Positions 26,867 through 37,144 of a DNA stretch of 64,000 nt are shown here, one piece after another. Where the stretch lies: assembly GCA_016712865.1 (NCBI GenBank), contig JADJQH010000008.1, positions 620,001 to 684,000 on the forward strand, written 5' to 3'. The stretch is from Dokdonella sp. Its GTDB lineage: Bacteria; Pseudomonadota; Gammaproteobacteria; Xanthomonadales; Rhodanobacteraceae. Position 1 is the first letter of the stretch, and every line of letters starts with the position of its first letter. The notes below the pieces were generated by a model that made no database searches, was not told the DNA's origin, and saw only the letters and a program-made list of their open reading frames with translations. Position numbers and translations under genes: made by a program.

Positions 26867-28426
26867 TCAGTTGGCCTTTGCGGGCGGTGCCTTGCGCACA
26901 AAGCGAATGGAATCCTCGCCACCGAGGATCAATGCGCTGACATTGCCGTCGCCGGCTTGCTCGAAACGCACGGCCATATCCCCATAGCGGCCATCAACGC
27001 CGCGCCAGCGGAAACTGTCGTAATGCCAATGAGTCAACGGACCCTGGTTTTGCGGCAATGGGCCGAAGCGGAGCAGCAGGCGTCCGTTGCGGCGCTCGAC
27101 TTCGATGTCGCCGAACGCAGGGTGGAGGTAGGTGCCGGCATAGGCGCTCAGCGCGTGTGATGGCTGGGTTCCCTTCACCCGACGTGCATTCTGGGCGCGT
27201 TCCTCAGCCTTGCCCTTTTTCTTCGCATCGCCGTAGAGGGTGAGCAACTCGGCACTCCAATCGCGTGCCGGTGCATCGGTATACAGGTCCATCGCCTTCC
27301 ACATCAGCGCATGGCGCAATTCGACGTGATCGGCGTTGCCGAACACGTAAACACCCAGGTTTGCATCCGGCATCAGTCCGATGATGGAAACGCGACCGTC
27401 GATGCTGCCCGTGTGCATGGCGACGTAGTGGCCACGGTAATCCTGCTGGAACCAACCCAGGCCATAGCTCACCCAGTGCGGTTGGGTCAGTTGTGCGGTT
27501 GGATAGAACTGGCTGGCAGGGACCAGTGCCTGCGGTTTGAACATCTCGCGGAAGTTGGCCTCGCTGAGCAGACGCTTGCCGTCCCACTGGCCGCCTGCCA
27601 GCAGGAAGTTCATCCAGCGTGCCATGTCGGTTGCACTGGACCAGGCGGCGCCGGCGGCAGGGACGCTGTCGACCGTTCCGTCGCCAATGCGCTTGAGCTT
27701 GCCGTCAATCTCGAAATGCGCGGTGGATACGTTGCCGCTGTTCTGCGCGAGCATGCCGGCATGGGTAGCGCTCGATTCGGTCATGCCCAGCGGGGCGAAG
27801 ATGCGGGTTTCCACGAAGCGACTCCACGGCATGCCGGACGCCGCCGAGACCAGTTCGCCGGCAAGTTCATACATCACGTTGGCGTAAATGAAGGAGGAAT
27901 AGGGTGTGTAGGCGGGTTCAAGCTCGCGCACGCGTTCGAGGATCTGGCGGGAATCCAGATCGCCACGCACCCACAACATGTCGGCTTCCGGTGCGAGACC
28001 GGCATTGTGGGTCAAGGTGTCGCGGACGGTGAGCTTGCGGCTGAATTCGGCATCGGCCAACTGGAACCACGGCAGGGTCTTCTGCACCGGATCATCCCAG
28101 GCCAGCTTGCCTTCATCGACGAGCATGGCCACCGCCATGGCGGTCAGCGCCTTGGTCGTCGACATCATGCCGAAGCGCGTGTGGGTATCGACCCGGGTCG
28201 GCTCACCCACGGTGCGCACGCCGAATCCGCGCAGGTAAACCGTCTGCCCATCCTTGACGATGGCGATCGACAGGCCGGGCATCTTCCAATCGCCCATGGC
28301 CTTGTCGATGTAGGCATCTAGCTCGGTCGTTCTTGCATCCGTCGCGAACGACGTTGCGCTTGGTTGATCCTGCGCCAGCGCAGGTCCCGCGACGAGCAAA
28401 CACAAAGCCAGAACCATCCCGCGCAT
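26867..28426 (-). CDS. Serine hydrolase, class C beta-lactamase/LACTB-like family
   Basis: The 519-aa exported protein (signal MRGMVLALCLLVAGPALAQ) is a member of the serine beta-lactamase-like superfamily. The nucleophile motif SxxK is in GMMSTTKALTAMA, the YxN motif in FIYANVMYELAG, and a HTGS segment stands where KTG is expected. The C-terminal third (about 390-519) resembles the DUF3471-type lipocalin-like domain that follows many such hydrolases. Members are peptidases, esterases or D-aminopeptidases; the substrate is unknown. It is flanked by dispersed repeats and interrupts the tsf-pyrH order. Confidence 0.85.
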   Translation of the reverse strand: MRGMVLALCLLVAGPALAQDQPSATSFATDARTTELDAYIDKAMGDWKMPGLSIAIVKDGQTVYLRGFGVRTVGEPTRVDTHTRFGMMSTTKALTAMAVAMLVDEGKLAWDDPVQKTLPWFQLADAEFSRKLTVRDTLTHNAGLAPEADMLWVRGDLDSRQILERVRELEPAYTPYSSFIYANVMYELAGELVSAASGMPWSRFVETRIFAPLGMTESSATHAGMLAQNSGNVSTAHFEIDGKLKRIGDGTVDSVPAAGAAWSSATDMARWMNFLLAGGQWDGKRLLSEANFREMFKPQALVPASQFYPTAQLTQPHWVSYGLGWFQQDYRGHYVAMHTGSIDGRVSIIGLMPDANLGVYVFGNADHVELRHALMWKAMDLYTDAPARDWSAELLTLYGDAKKKGKAEERAQNARRVKGTQPSHALSAYAGTYLHPAFGDIEVERRNGRLLLRFGPLPQNQGPLTHWHYDSFRWRGVDGRYGDMAVRFEQAGDGNVSALILGGEDSIRFVRKAPPAKAN

Positions 28427-28517
28427 GCGAAAGTCCTCATCAAGGTGGAACTCGATGATAGGGCAAGGCTCCGCTCAGGTGGGGCGAGTCTTGAGCGAGT
28501 GTCTGGAGTAGCAAAGG

Positions 28518-28603
28518 TTCGCCCCTGAAGGGGCTCCTACCGAGAAAAGCCACCACTGTAGGAGCCCCCTTCGTCGAGCTCAGGACAGGCTTCAGGGGCG
28601 AAT
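28518..28603. repeat. 'Aggagcccc' inverted repeat, copy 2
   Basis: Starts ttcgcccctgaaggggctcctac and ends gtaggagcccccttcg..caggggcgaat, the inverted form of copy 1 (26398-26484). Copies 1 and 2 bracket the serine hydrolase gene in opposite orientations. Confidence 0.7.
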
Positions 28604-28682
28604 CCGATCCACGGGCGATCTTGCGGGAGCCTGCATTCGGACGGCGATTGCTTCATCTTGCACCTCATCACCAAGGCGCAAG

Positions 28683-28709
28683 AAAAAGCCCCGCGTGTGC
28701 GGGGCTTTT
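28683..28709 (-). terminator. Rho-independent terminator of rpsB-tsf
   Basis: On the minus strand, aaaagccccgcacacgcggggctttttc forms an 11-bp GC-rich stem with an acac loop followed by a T-run. It lies about 28 bp after the tsf stop. Confidence 0.9.
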
Positions 28710-28736
28710 CGGGTTTGCATCTCTTGAAGGATGAAA

Positions 28737-29609
28737 TCAGGCCAGGCCGGCCTGCTTCATCACTTCGGCGGCGTAGTCCTCGACCACCTTCTCGATACCT
28801 TCGCCAACCACCAGGCGATGGAAGGCGATGACTTCGGCGCCTTCCTTCTTCAGCACGTTGCCCACGGTCTCGTTGGTGTCGAGCACGTAGGGCTGGCCGA
28901 CCAGGGTGACGTCGTTGATGATCTTGTTGATCTTGCCGCTGATGATCTTCTCCAGGATCTCGACCGGCTTGGACTTGTCCTTCTCGGACATCTTGGCCAG
29001 CTCGATTTCCTTTTCCTTGGCGATGAACTCGGCGGGAACGTCCTTCTCGGCGATGTGCGGCGGGTTCATGGCCGCGATATGCATGGCCAGGCCACGCGCC
29101 AGATCGGCAGAGCCGCCCTTGAGCTCGACCAGCACGCCGATGCGACCGCCGTGCAGGTAACCGGCCACCGTGTTGGCACTGTCGATGCGCACCATGCGAC
29201 GGATCTGCACGTTCTCACCGACCTTGGCGATCACCGCAGCGCGTGCTTCCTCGACGGTTCCGCCGCTCGCATAGGCGGCACTCTTGAGTGCTTCGACGTC
29301 AGCCACGCCCAGCGCAGCCTTGGCCACGTTGTCGGCAAAGCCGAGGAAGTTGGCATCCTTGGCGACGAAGTCGGTTTCACTGTTGATCTCGACCAGCACG
29401 CCCTTGCCGGCATCCTGGGCCAGCACGATGCGGCCTTCGGCGGCGACGCGGTCGGCCTTCTTGTCGGCCTTGGCCAGTCCCTGCTTGCGCAGCCACTCGA
29501 TCGAGGCGTCCATGTCGCCATTGTTCTGGGTCAGGGCCTTCTTGCACTCCATCATGCCGGCACCGGAACGCTCGCGCAGTTCCTTGACCATCTGGGCAGT
29601 GATTTCCAT
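28737..29609 (-). CDS. tsf: Elongation factor Ts
   Basis: EF-Ts recharges EF-Tu by exchanging GDP for GTP. The 290-aa product starts [20 protein letters not shown] and contains ECKKAL, the core motif [13 protein letters not shown] and later [11 protein letters not shown], matching the family. The start at 29609 is favoured because family members begin there. It follows rpsB with a 200-bp spacer and has its own terminator downstream. Confidence 0.98.
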   Translation of the reverse strand: MEITAQMVKELRERSGAGMMECKKALTQNNGDMDASIEWLRKQGLAKADKKADRVAAEGRIVLAQDAGKGVLVEINSETDFVAKDANFLGFADNVAKAALGVADVEALKSAAYASGGTVEEARAAVIAKVGENVQIRRMVRIDSANTVAGYLHGGRIGVLVELKGGSADLARGLAMHIAAMNPPHIAEKDVPAEFIAKEKEIELAKMSEKDKSKPVEILEKIISGKINKIINDVTLVGQPYVLDTNETVGNVLKKEGAEVIAFHRLVVGEGIEKVVEDYAAEVMKQAGLA

Positions 29610-29812
29610 CGGTAAACCTCGCAACTGGGCGTGACCCTGGGATCACGCGAATGAATGAAAGTCATGCAGGCTTGCGTCCGCACCGGCGCTGCAAAGCCGG
29701 ACATCGTGCGTTGGCGGAATTCCCTCGCGGGCCACCAACGCCATTCCTTGAGGACTGCGGAATCCGTTTGAAGCTGGGCAGGTCAGGCCATGGCCGAACC
29801 TGCCGGTAAACC

Positions 29813-30694
29813 TCAGGCGTCGCTGCCGGCGTCGTCTGACTTGGCTTCGGCGCGCGGCTTGGCCGGACCGCGACGCGCGCCGCCCGACGGTGCGCCACGC
29901 TTGGCCGCCGGCTTGCCACGCGGGGCCTGCTTGCGACGATCATCCTTGGCGATCGGGTTGCCTTCGGCATCCATTTCGACGAACTCGTCGCTGTTGACGG
30001 CAATCGCCGGCGCTGCCGCCTTGCCTTCGAGAACGGCATCGGCAACGGCGCGGGTGTACAGCTGCACGGCGCGAATGGCGTCGTCATTGCCCGGGATGGC
30101 ATAGTCGACGAGGCTCGGGTCGTAGTTGGTATCGACTACCGCAACCACCGGAATGCCGAGTTTCTTGGCTTCCAGGATGGCGATGTTCTCGTGGCCGATG
30201 TCAACGACGAAGATCGCGTCGGGCAGGCGCGGCATGTCCTTGATGCCGCCCAGCGAGCGTTCCAGCTTCTCGCGCTCACGCTGCAGCTGCAGGACTTCGT
30301 GCTTGACCAGCTTCTCGAAACGGCCGTCGGTGGACATGGCCTCGATTTCCTTGAGGCGGGCGATCGACTGCTTGACGGTGCGGAAGTTGGTCAGCATGCC
30401 GCCCAGCCAGCGCGCTGCGACATAGGGCTGGCCACAGCGGGTGGCGTCTTCCTTGATCGCTTCGCGGGCCGAACGCTTGGTGCCTACGAAAAGCAAGGTT
30501 CCGCGCTTCTGCGCCAGGCCGGACACGAAATTCATCGCGTCGTTGAACAGCGGCAGGGTCTTTTCAAGATTGATGATGTGGATGCGACCGCGTGCGCCGA
30601 AGATGTACGGCGCCATGCGGGGGTTCCAGTAACGGGTCTGATGGCCGAAGTGGACGCCCGCTTCGAGCATCTGGCGCATGGTTACCTGAGGCAT
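29813..30694 (-). CDS. rpsB: 30S ribosomal protein S2
   Basis: S2 of the small subunit. The 293-aa product contains [48 protein letters not shown] and the second signature [21 protein letters not shown]. It has a lysine/arginine/alanine-rich tail of about 50 residues beyond the usual end ([20 protein letters not shown]), longer than in E. coli (241 aa) and common in xanthomonads. Confidence 0.98.
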   Translation of the reverse strand: MPQVTMRQMLEAGVHFGHQTRYWNPRMAPYIFGARGRIHIINLEKTLPLFNDAMNFVSGLAQKRGTLLFVGTKRSAREAIKEDATRCGQPYVAARWLGGMLTNFRTVKQSIARLKEIEAMSTDGRFEKLVKHEVLQLQREREKLERSLGGIKDMPRLPDAIFVVDIGHENIAILEAKKLGIPVVAVVDTNYDPSLVDYAIPGNDDAIRAVQLYTRAVADAVLEGKAAAPAIAVNSDEFVEMDAEGNPIAKDDRRKQAPRGKPAAKRGAPSGGARRGPAKPRAEAKSDDAGSDA

Positions 30695-31018
30695 GGTGTA
30701 GCTCCAATGATGGACAGCCGCACGGCAGAGCCTTGTGGTGTGCGGTGATGTCCGGGGTTGAGACCTCCACGCATCCGCCGCTTGCGACCTTCAGTGAAGG
30801 CACCCCGAAAGCGGTGACGATACGTGTGCGGATTTGGCGGATTGAGGCAAAATGACTACCCTTGTCCACCGTATTCGGCCGCGCACCTGGGTGCGTGACC
30901 GGCTTGGGCTGTCGGTGCAGGGAACACAATTGCCCCGACAAAGCCTCGGAATTCTAGCCAATCGCGGCGATTCCGACAAGGCATCCACCCCGCAATCGAA
31001 CCTTTCGGCCCAATCGCC
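30695..31018. promoter_or_regulatory. Divergent intergenic region rpsB / map
   Basis: 324 bp between divergently read rpsB and map. It must hold promoters for both and the rpsB 5' leader, which in gammaproteobacteria often carries an S2-responsive RNA structure. I see G/C-rich inverted stretches (gccgtgcggc, gtgcggctg) near the rpsB start but cannot fold the known motif by eye. Confidence 0.4.
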
Positions 31019-31786
31019 ATGTCCGTCACCATCAAGACCCCGCAGGAAATCGAGAAGATGCGCATCGCCGGCCGGCTGGCCGCCGAGGTGCTGGAAATGG
31101 TGGCGGCGCACGTCAAGCCGGGCGTGACCACCGAGCAGCTCGACCAGATCTGCCATGACCACATCGTGCAGGTGCAGGGGGCGATTCCGGCCAATGTCGG
31201 CTACAAGGGCTTCCCCAAGACGGTGTGCACCTCGGTCAACCATGTGATCTGCCACGGCATTCCAAGCCCCGGCAAGGTGCTCAAGGATGGCGACATCATC
31301 AATATCGATGTCACCGTGATCAAGGATGGCTGGCACGGCGATACCAGCCGCATGTACTACGTGGGCGAGCCGTCGGTACTGGCGCGGCGCCTGGTGGAAA
31401 CCACCCGCGAGGCCATGTTTGCCGGCATCTCCGTGGTGCGTCCGGGGGCAACCCTTGGCGATATCGGCGAGGCCATCCAGCGGCATGCCGAAGCGCAGGG
31501 TTTTTCGGTGGTTCGCGAGTACTGCGGACATGGCATCGGCCGCGTGTACCACGAAGATCCGCAGGTTCTCCACTACGGCCAGGCCGGCGCCGGACTCAAG
31601 CTCAAGCAGGGCATGACCTTCACCATCGAGCCGATGATCAATGCCGGCAAACCGCAGACGCGGCTGTTGCCCGACGGCTGGACCGTGGTCACCCGCGATC
31701 ATTCGCTGTCGGCGCAGTGGGAGCACACCCTGGCCGTCACCGAGACGGGCTTCGAGATCCTGACGCCCTGGCCCAACGCAGCCTGA
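31019..31786 (+). CDS. map: Methionine aminopeptidase, type I
   Basis: Map removes initiator Met from nascent proteins using a two-metal site. The 255-aa protein starts MSVTIKTPQEIEKMRIAGR; metal ligands appear in DIINIDVTVIKDGWHGDTS (two Asp), EYCGHGIGRVYHEDP (His), FTIEPMIN (Glu) and QWEHTLAVTE (Glu). It is divergent from rpsB and six bases upstream of glnD. Confidence 0.98.
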   Translation: MSVTIKTPQEIEKMRIAGRLAAEVLEMVAAHVKPGVTTEQLDQICHDHIVQVQGAIPANVGYKGFPKTVCTSVNHVICHGIPSPGKVLKDGDIINIDVTVIKDGWHGDTSRMYYVGEPSVLARRLVETTREAMFAGISVVRPGATLGDIGEAIQRHAEAQGFSVVREYCGHGIGRVYHEDPQVLHYGQAGAGLKLKQGMTFTIEPMINAGKPQTRLLPDGWTVVTRDHSLSAQWEHTLAVTETGFEILTPWPNAA

Positions 31787-31792
31787 GGCCCC

Positions 31793-34477
31793 GTGCAGCA
31801 GGTCTCCGCCACGCGCGTGCCCCCGCTGCCGCGGCTGGCGCAGCCGCTGCCGCGGGCCGGTGTGGTCGGTGCGTCGAGGTTGGCCCTGCGCCAGTATCTG
31901 ATGGACTACGAGCGCGACCTGGCCGGCTCATTCCGCGATGGCGCAGCCATTGACGAGGTGATAGCAGCGCGCACGTCGGCGGTCGAAAAGGTGTTGGCGC
32001 ATGTCTGGTTCGGCTGGATGGGGGAAACCCCGGATGCGGCCCTGTTGGCCGTGGGTGGATTCGGTCGGGGCGAACTGTTTCCGCACTCGGACGTCGATCT
32101 CCTGGTCTTGACCGTGGCCCAACCCGAGCCGCGCGTGTTGCGCGCCATCGAGGCGTTTGCGGCTTGCCTCTGGGATGTGGGGCTCAAGCCGGGCATGGCG
32201 GTGCGCGATGCCGGCGCGTGCTTCGCGCTGGCCGAGCAGGACCTGAGCGTCTACACCAGCCTTCTGGATGCGCGCCATCTCGATGGATCGCGATTGCTGA
32301 GCGTCGCCCTGCTCGAATCCGGGCAGGAGTCGACGCGCTGGACTGCGCCCGCATTCCTCGCCGCCAAGCGCGGGGAGCAGGAAGCGCGGCATCAGCGTTA
32401 TGGCGACACCGCCTACAACCTGGAGCCGCAGTTGAAGGAGGGAACCGGTGGCTTGCGCGACCTGCACCTGATCGGCTGGCTGGGAAAGCTGGTGTGTGGC
32501 TCGTCCGACCCATCGCGCATGCAGGCGGATGGCTTGCTGGATCCGAGTGAGGTGCTTGCCCTTGCCGCGGCCAGGGCATGCCTGTTCCGCATTCGCTATG
32601 GCCTGCATCTGGTAGCGCAACGTGCGGAAGACCGCCTGCTGTTCGATCACCAGCGGCAACTGGCCACCCTGCTCGGCTACCGTGACGAACGTGCCGACAA
32701 CCTCGGTGTCGAACAGTGCATGCAGGCGTACTACCGCGCGGTGCGCTGTGTTGCGGCCATCAATTCGGAATTGCTGGTGCTGTGTGATGAGCGCTTGAAT
32801 CCCCAGCAAAACGACGTGGTGGCTCTCGGCAACGGATTGCTGCGCGTTGGCGATGGTCTGGATGTTGAGCCCGGTTGCAGCTTGCATCAGGACCCGAAAG
32901 CCCTCGTCGCGCTGTTTGCCGAGTTGGCATCCGGCAATGGCGTGCGCAGGTTGCGCGCCAATGCCCTGCGGCAGCTGCGCCTGGCGCTGGATGACCCGCA
33001 GCTCGATTTCAACCACCCCGACGTGCTCGTTGAAGTGCGCAACATCTTCCTGCGGGGTGCCACTGCGGTCGATGCCCTGGCAGCCATGGCACGCCATGGC
33101 GTGCTGGCGCGCATCATTCCCGGATTCGCCCGGGTCAGCGGGCGCATGCAGTACGACCTCTTTCATGTGTACACGGTCGATGAACACACCATTCGCGTGT
33201 TGCGCTTCATGGCGCGCTTTGCCAGTGCCGAAGGCGCCCGCGAATTCCCGCTGGCGCATGCGGTGTACCAGCGCATTCCGCAGCCGGAACTGCTGATCCT
33301 GGCCGGGATATTCCACGACATCGCCAAGGGGCGTGGCGGCGATCATTCGCTGCTCGGCGAGGACGATGCCCGTGAATTCTGCACGCGATTGGGCTTGCAT
33401 CCGGCGGCGGTCAACCGCGTGGCCTGGCTGGTTCGCGTGCATCTGTTGATGAGCGTGACCGCGCAGCGCCAGGACATTACCGATCCACAGGTCGTGCATC
33501 GCTTTGCCGAGCAGGTGCAGGACTGGGAGCGGCTGGACTACCTTTATCTGCTGACCGTGGCCGACATCAACGGCACCAGCCCGAAATTGTGGAACACCTG
33601 GCGTGATCGCCTGTTGTCGGATCTGTACGCCGGCACCCGTTCGGTACTGCGCGAGGAGACCGGCGAGTTGCCAAAGGCCGAGGAGCGTGTCGCCGAAACC
33701 CGCCTGGCCGCACAAGGCCTGCTCACGCAGGCGGGCATCACCGCAACGCAGGCTGAAGCCGTCTGGGAGGATTTTCCCGGGGAGAGTTTCCTGCGCTACC
33801 GACCCGAGCAGATTGCCTGGCAGACACAGGCCATCGTCGAGCATGCCCAGAGTGAATCGGCATTGGCGCGGGTCAACCCCATGGGCGCACGCGGAACCAC
33901 CGAGGTGTTCGTGTATTCCGCCGACCGCGACGGCCTGTTCGCCGCAGTCACCGCCGTGCTCGACCGCGCCCATCTGAACGTGCTGGAAGCGCGTGCGATC
34001 ACGGCACGCTCGGGTCGTGTGCTCGATACCTTTTTCGTGCTCGACAAGCACGCCAAGCCCTTGCTGGAAGCAGAGCGGGTCGCGGCGCTGGAGCAGAACC
34101 TGCGTTCCGTGCTGGGACGCAGAGCGCTCGATGTGCAGCCGGTTCGACGGGCCTTGCCGCGCAACCTGCGCCATTTCCATATTGCACCGCGCGTCGTCTT
34201 CACCGAGGAAGATGGACGCACGCGCCTGGGTCTCGTGTGCAGCGATCGCCCCGGATTGCTGGCGTCGGTTGCGCAAACCTTTCGCAGCCATCGCATTCGC
34301 GTGCATGATGCGCGCATCGCGACCTTCGGCGAGCGGGTCGAGGATTTCTTCCGCATCAGCGATGAAAATGACGCGACGCTTGATCAAACGACCCAGCAGG
34401 TCTTGCGCGACGCCCTGCTCGAACAGCTTGAATTGCACCAACCCACAGCCTTGAAGGAACGCCATGCACGACATTGA
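31793..34477 (+). CDS. glnD: Bifunctional uridylyltransferase/uridylyl-removing enzyme GlnD
   Basis: GlnD senses glutamine and adds or removes UMP on PII proteins, controlling glutamine synthetase. The 894-aa product (GTG start) has the nucleotidyltransferase motif [19 protein letters not shown] near residue 90, a helical PII-uridylyl region, an HD domain ([11 protein letters not shown] and [13 protein letters not shown], about 460-530) and two C-terminal ACT domains ([19 protein letters not shown] and [18 protein letters not shown]). It overlaps dapD by 14 nt. Confidence 0.97.
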   Translation: MQQVSATRVPPLPRLAQPLPRAGVVGASRLALRQYLMDYERDLAGSFRDGAAIDEVIAARTSAVEKVLAHVWFGWMGETPDAALLAVGGFGRGELFPHSDVDLLVLTVAQPEPRVLRAIEAFAACLWDVGLKPGMAVRDAGACFALAEQDLSVYTSLLDARHLDGSRLLSVALLESGQESTRWTAPAFLAAKRGEQEARHQRYGDTAYNLEPQLKEGTGGLRDLHLIGWLGKLVCGSSDPSRMQADGLLDPSEVLALAAARACLFRIRYGLHLVAQRAEDRLLFDHQRQLATLLGYRDERADNLGVEQCMQAYYRAVRCVAAINSELLVLCDERLNPQQNDVVALGNGLLRVGDGLDVEPGCSLHQDPKALVALFAELASGNGVRRLRANALRQLRLALDDPQLDFNHPDVLVEVRNIFLRGATAVDALAAMARHGVLARIIPGFARVSGRMQYDLFHVYTVDEHTIRVLRFMARFASAEGAREFPLAHAVYQRIPQPELLILAGIFHDIAKGRGGDHSLLGEDDAREFCTRLGLHPAAVNRVAWLVRVHLLMSVTAQRQDITDPQVVHRFAEQVQDWERLDYLYLLTVADINGTSPKLWNTWRDRLLSDLYAGTRSVLREETGELPKAEERVAETRLAAQGLLTQAGITATQAEAVWEDFPGESFLRYRPEQIAWQTQAIVEHAQSESALARVNPMGARGTTEVFVYSADRDGLFAAVTAVLDRAHLNVLEARAITARSGRVLDTFFVLDKHAKPLLEAERVAALEQNLRSVLGRRALDVQPVRRALPRNLRHFHIAPRVVFTEEDGRTRLGLVCSDRPGLLASVAQTFRSHRIRVHDARIATFGERVEDFFRISDENDATLDQTTQQVLRDALLEQLELHQPTALKERHARH

Positions 34478-35285
34478 GCGCATCATCGACAGCGCCTGGG
34501 AGCGACGCGCCGAACTGCTGCCGGATTCACCCGACTTGGAGGTGCGTGCGGCCGTGGACGCTGCGCTGGACCTGCTTGAATGCGGTACGCGCAGGGTTGC
34601 CGAGCCTTCACCGGACGGAGGCTGGCGAGTCAATCAATGGCTCAAGAAGGCAGTGCTGCTTTACTTCCGCATCAACGCCAACCGGGTCATGGCGGGCGGT
34701 CCGGCGCAGGCCTGGGACAAGGTGCCTCTGCGTTTCGGCAACGCCGATGCGGAGGAGTTTGCCGGGCTGGGTGCGCGCGTGGTGCCCGGTGCGCTGGTCC
34801 GCCGTGGTGCGCACGTGGCCGCCGATGCGGTGCTGATGCCGAGCTACGTCAACATCGGTGCGCATGTGGGCGCCGGCAGCATGGTCGATACCTGGGCCAC
34901 GGTGGGTTCCTGCGCGCAGATCGGCGCGCGCGTGCACCTGTCCGGTGGTGTCGGCATCGGTGGCGTGCTGGAACCGTTGCAGGCTTCACCCACCATCATC
35001 GAGGACGATTGCTTCATTGGCGCACGTTCGGAAGTGGTGGAAGGCGTGGTGGTGGAGCAAGGCAGCGTGATCGGCATGGGTGTGTTCCTCGGCCAGTCCA
35101 CGCGCATTTACGACCGCGCCAGTGGCGAAGTCGGCTATGGCCGCGTGCCTGCCGGCAGCGTGGTGGTGGCAGGCTCGCTGCCTGCCGCCGATGGCAGCCA
35201 CAGCCTGTATGCGGCAGTCATCGTCAAGCGCGTGGACGCGAAGACGCGCTCGAAGACCAGCATCAACGAACTGCTGAGAGCCTGA
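34464..35285 (+). CDS. dapD: Tetrahydrodipicolinate N-succinyltransferase DapD
   Basis: DapD succinylates tetrahydrodipicolinate in the succinylase branch of lysine/meso-DAP synthesis. The 273-aa protein starts [18 protein letters not shown], has [16 protein letters not shown], and then left-handed beta-helix repeats ([39 protein letters not shown]). dapE lies two genes downstream. Confidence 0.97.
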   Translation: MHDIERIIDSAWERRAELLPDSPDLEVRAAVDAALDLLECGTRRVAEPSPDGGWRVNQWLKKAVLLYFRINANRVMAGGPAQAWDKVPLRFGNADAEEFAGLGARVVPGALVRRGAHVAADAVLMPSYVNIGAHVGAGSMVDTWATVGSCAQIGARVHLSGGVGIGGVLEPLQASPTIIEDDCFIGARSEVVEGVVVEQGSVIGMGVFLGQSTRIYDRASGEVGYGRVPAGSVVVAGSLPAADGSHSLYAAVIVKRVDAKTRSKTSINELLRA

Positions 35286-35287
35286 GC

Positions 35288-35650
35288 ATGGCCATCCAGA
35301 TGTATGGTTTGAAGAATTGCGATACCTGCAAGAAGGCGCGCAACTGGCTGGATCGGCATGCCGTGGAATACCGTTTCATCGACTACCGCGAGCAGCCCGC
35401 CACGCCCGAGCAGCTCAAGCGCTGGGCAGAAGCGGCCGGTGGCTTCGAAAAGCTGGTCAACCGCGCCGGAACCACCTGGCGCAACCTGCCGCCGGCACGC
35501 AAGACTCCTGGTTCAACACCCGAATGGACCTTGCTGATCCGCGAATACCCGGCGCTGGTGCGTCGCCCGGTGCTGGTGATGGCTGACGCCAGTGTGCTCG
35601 TGGGCTTTGCTGCCAAGAGCTGGGAATCGAGAATAGGGAGTAGGGAGTAG
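35288..35650 (+). CDS. ArsC/Spx-like (YffB-type) thioredoxin-fold protein
   Basis: The 120-aa protein begins [21 protein letters not shown] with a CDTC active-site pair, continues with [10 protein letters not shown] and ends with the family block [15 protein letters not shown]. This is the YffB branch of the ArsC family, of unknown function, and it often sits between dapD and dapE as here (3 nt after dapD). The last residues ([10 protein letters not shown]) are encoded by a gggaatcgagaatagggag repeat, so the native C-terminus has been replaced. Confidence 0.9.
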   Translation: MAIQMYGLKNCDTCKKARNWLDRHAVEYRFIDYREQPATPEQLKRWAEAAGGFEKLVNRAGTTWRNLPPARKTPGSTPEWTLLIREYPALVRRPVLVMADASVLVGFAAKSWESRIGSRE

Positions 35651-35764
35651 AGAATAGGGAAGAGCGAAGAGCGAAGAGCGAAGAGCGAAGAGCGAAGTGC
35701 CCTTCGCATTGGTCCTTGCTCTCGACCATTCTCGATTCTCCATTCCCAATTGCCGGCTCCTCAA
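35627..35764. repeat. GGGAATGG-type dispersed repeat with 7-bp tandem array
   Basis: Begins gggaatcgagaatagggagtagg and ends ctcgattctccattcccaattgcc, the same edge type as the lpxB/lpxA repeats but with a different core. Inside, agagcga is repeated five times at 35661-35695. The left edge overprints the ArsC-like gene's last codons; the right edge stops about 6 bp before the dapE ATG. Confidence 0.8.
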
Positions 35765-35766
35765 CC

Positions 35767-36906
35767 ATGTCCGAAATCCTTGATCTCACCTGCGAACTGA
35801 TCCGCCGTGCATCGGTCACCCCCGAGGATGCGGGTTGCCAGCAACTGCTGGGCGAGCGATTGGCAGCGGCGGGGTTCGCCATCGAAGACCTGCATTACGG
35901 CGACGTGCGAAATTTGTGGGCCACGCATGGAACCGACGGTCCGGTCTTGATCCTGCTGGGCCACACGGATGTGGTGCCGACCGGGCCGGTCGAGAACTGG
36001 ACCAGCCCTCCGTTCGAGCCGACCATCCGCAATGGTCATTTGTTCGGCCGTGGCGCAGCCGACATGAAATCCGGCGTGGCCGCCATGACCCTGGCGCTGG
36101 AGGCGTTCGTGCGTCGGCATCCGCAGCATGCCGGCGTCGTCGGGCTGTTGTTGACCAGCGATGAGGAAGGGCCATCCATCGACGGCGTGCGTCGGGTGGT
36201 CGAGGAGTTTCACAGGCGCGGACAGCGCGTGGACTGGTGTCTGGTCGGCGAGCCTTCGTCGCGCCAGGCATTGGGCGATCTGGTTCGCGTCGGTCGACGC
36301 GGTTCCCTGCATGGTCGCCTCAGCGTGCGCGGCATCCAGGGTCATGTCGCCTATCCGGATCTGGCGCGCAATCCCGTTCACCTCGCTGCTGCGGCCCTGG
36401 CTGAGCTTGCAGCCACGGTCTGGGACGAGGGAAATGCCAGCTTCCCGCCAACGAGCTTCCAGATTTCCAACCTCCACGCCGGCACCGGTGCCAACAACGT
36501 GATCCCCGGGCAGTTGGAAGTCGTTTTCAATTTCCGCTACGGAACCGCCAGCAGCGCGGATGGATTGCGTGCGCGGGTCGAAGACTGCCTCAAGCGCCAT
36601 GGCCTGGACTACGCAATCGAATGGGAGCTTTCCGGCGAACCGTTCCTGACCGAGCCCGGCGCCCTGCGTTCGGCTGTCGAGGCGGTTCTCATGCAGCACT
36701 GTGGCCGGGTGCCGGAATCCAGTACTGGCGGCGGCACCTCGGATGGGCGCTTCATTGCGCCGCTGGGCGCGGAGGTGGTGGAGTTCGGGCCGGTCAACGC
36801 CAGCATCCACAAGGTGGACGAATGTGTGTCCGTGGCTGATCTGGAGCGATTGCCCGATATGTACCTCGCGATCATCGAGAGGTTGCTGGCTCCGTCCCCG
36901 GGCTGA
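35767..36906 (+). CDS. dapE: Succinyl-diaminopimelate desuccinylase DapE
   Basis: DapE is a zinc-dependent M20-family enzyme that removes succinate from N-succinyl-LL-diaminopimelate. The 379-aa protein starts [19 protein letters not shown] and shows [35 protein letters not shown] with the catalytic Glu, and [12 protein letters not shown]. Earlier in-frame starts lie in the dispersed repeat and are not used. A clear RBS is missing because the repeat reaches to the start. Confidence 0.97.
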   Translation: MSEILDLTCELIRRASVTPEDAGCQQLLGERLAAAGFAIEDLHYGDVRNLWATHGTDGPVLILLGHTDVVPTGPVENWTSPPFEPTIRNGHLFGRGAADMKSGVAAMTLALEAFVRRHPQHAGVVGLLLTSDEEGPSIDGVRRVVEEFHRRGQRVDWCLVGEPSSRQALGDLVRVGRRGSLHGRLSVRGIQGHVAYPDLARNPVHLAAAALAELAATVWDEGNASFPPTSFQISNLHAGTGANNVIPGQLEVVFNFRYGTASSADGLRARVEDCLKRHGLDYAIEWELSGEPFLTEPGALRSAVEAVLMQHCGRVPESSTGGGTSDGRFIAPLGAEVVEFGPVNASIHKVDECVSVADLERLPDMYLAIIERLLAPSPG

Positions 36907-36989
36907 GCTTCCCGTGGTCGGCTTTTTGCGTATGCCCGCACACATCTGCCGCATGCTTGACCGGCTTTTCGGACGCTTAACGCCGGTTT

Positions 36990-37003
36990 GTGATAAAAAT
37001 CAG
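36990..37003. promoter_or_regulatory. Candidate FNR/Anr-type site
   Basis: GTGATaaaaATCAG is an interrupted palindrome one mismatch per half-site from the FNR consensus TTGATnnnnATCAA. It lies about 140 bp upstream of the multiheme cytochrome gene. The rest of 36907-37084 shows nothing I can assign. Confidence 0.35.
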
Positions 37004-37084
37004 CGGGTTTTACTGTGCGCAAGGCGAAATGGGGCGAATAGCAGCCGCCGAAGCACGCAGACTCCCACTCCAAGGAATTCAGGC

Positions 37085-37144
37085 ATGGACAGGCTGGCGC
37101 CCTTCGTGGCGCGTTTCGTGCATCGTGATTACAGCATCAGGTGA
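37085..37144 (+). CDS. Possible 19-codon leader peptide coupled to the cytochrome gene
   Basis: ATG at 37085 follows aaggaattcaggc, a better RBS than any before the next gene. It encodes MDRLAPFVARFVHRDYSIR and stops with a TGA that overlaps the GTG start of the cytochrome gene (GTGA). This suggests translational coupling. Whether the peptide has its own role is unknown. Confidence 0.4.
   Translation: MDRLAPFVARFVHRDYSIR

Noticed and set aside
31928-34633. 901-codon open frame antisense to glnD
   Set aside because: High-GC antisense artefact; the sense strand encodes a full GlnD with all motifs.
36990-37003. CRP site
   Set aside because: The spacing of the half-sites is 4, as in FNR boxes; TGTGA-N6-TCACA does not fit.
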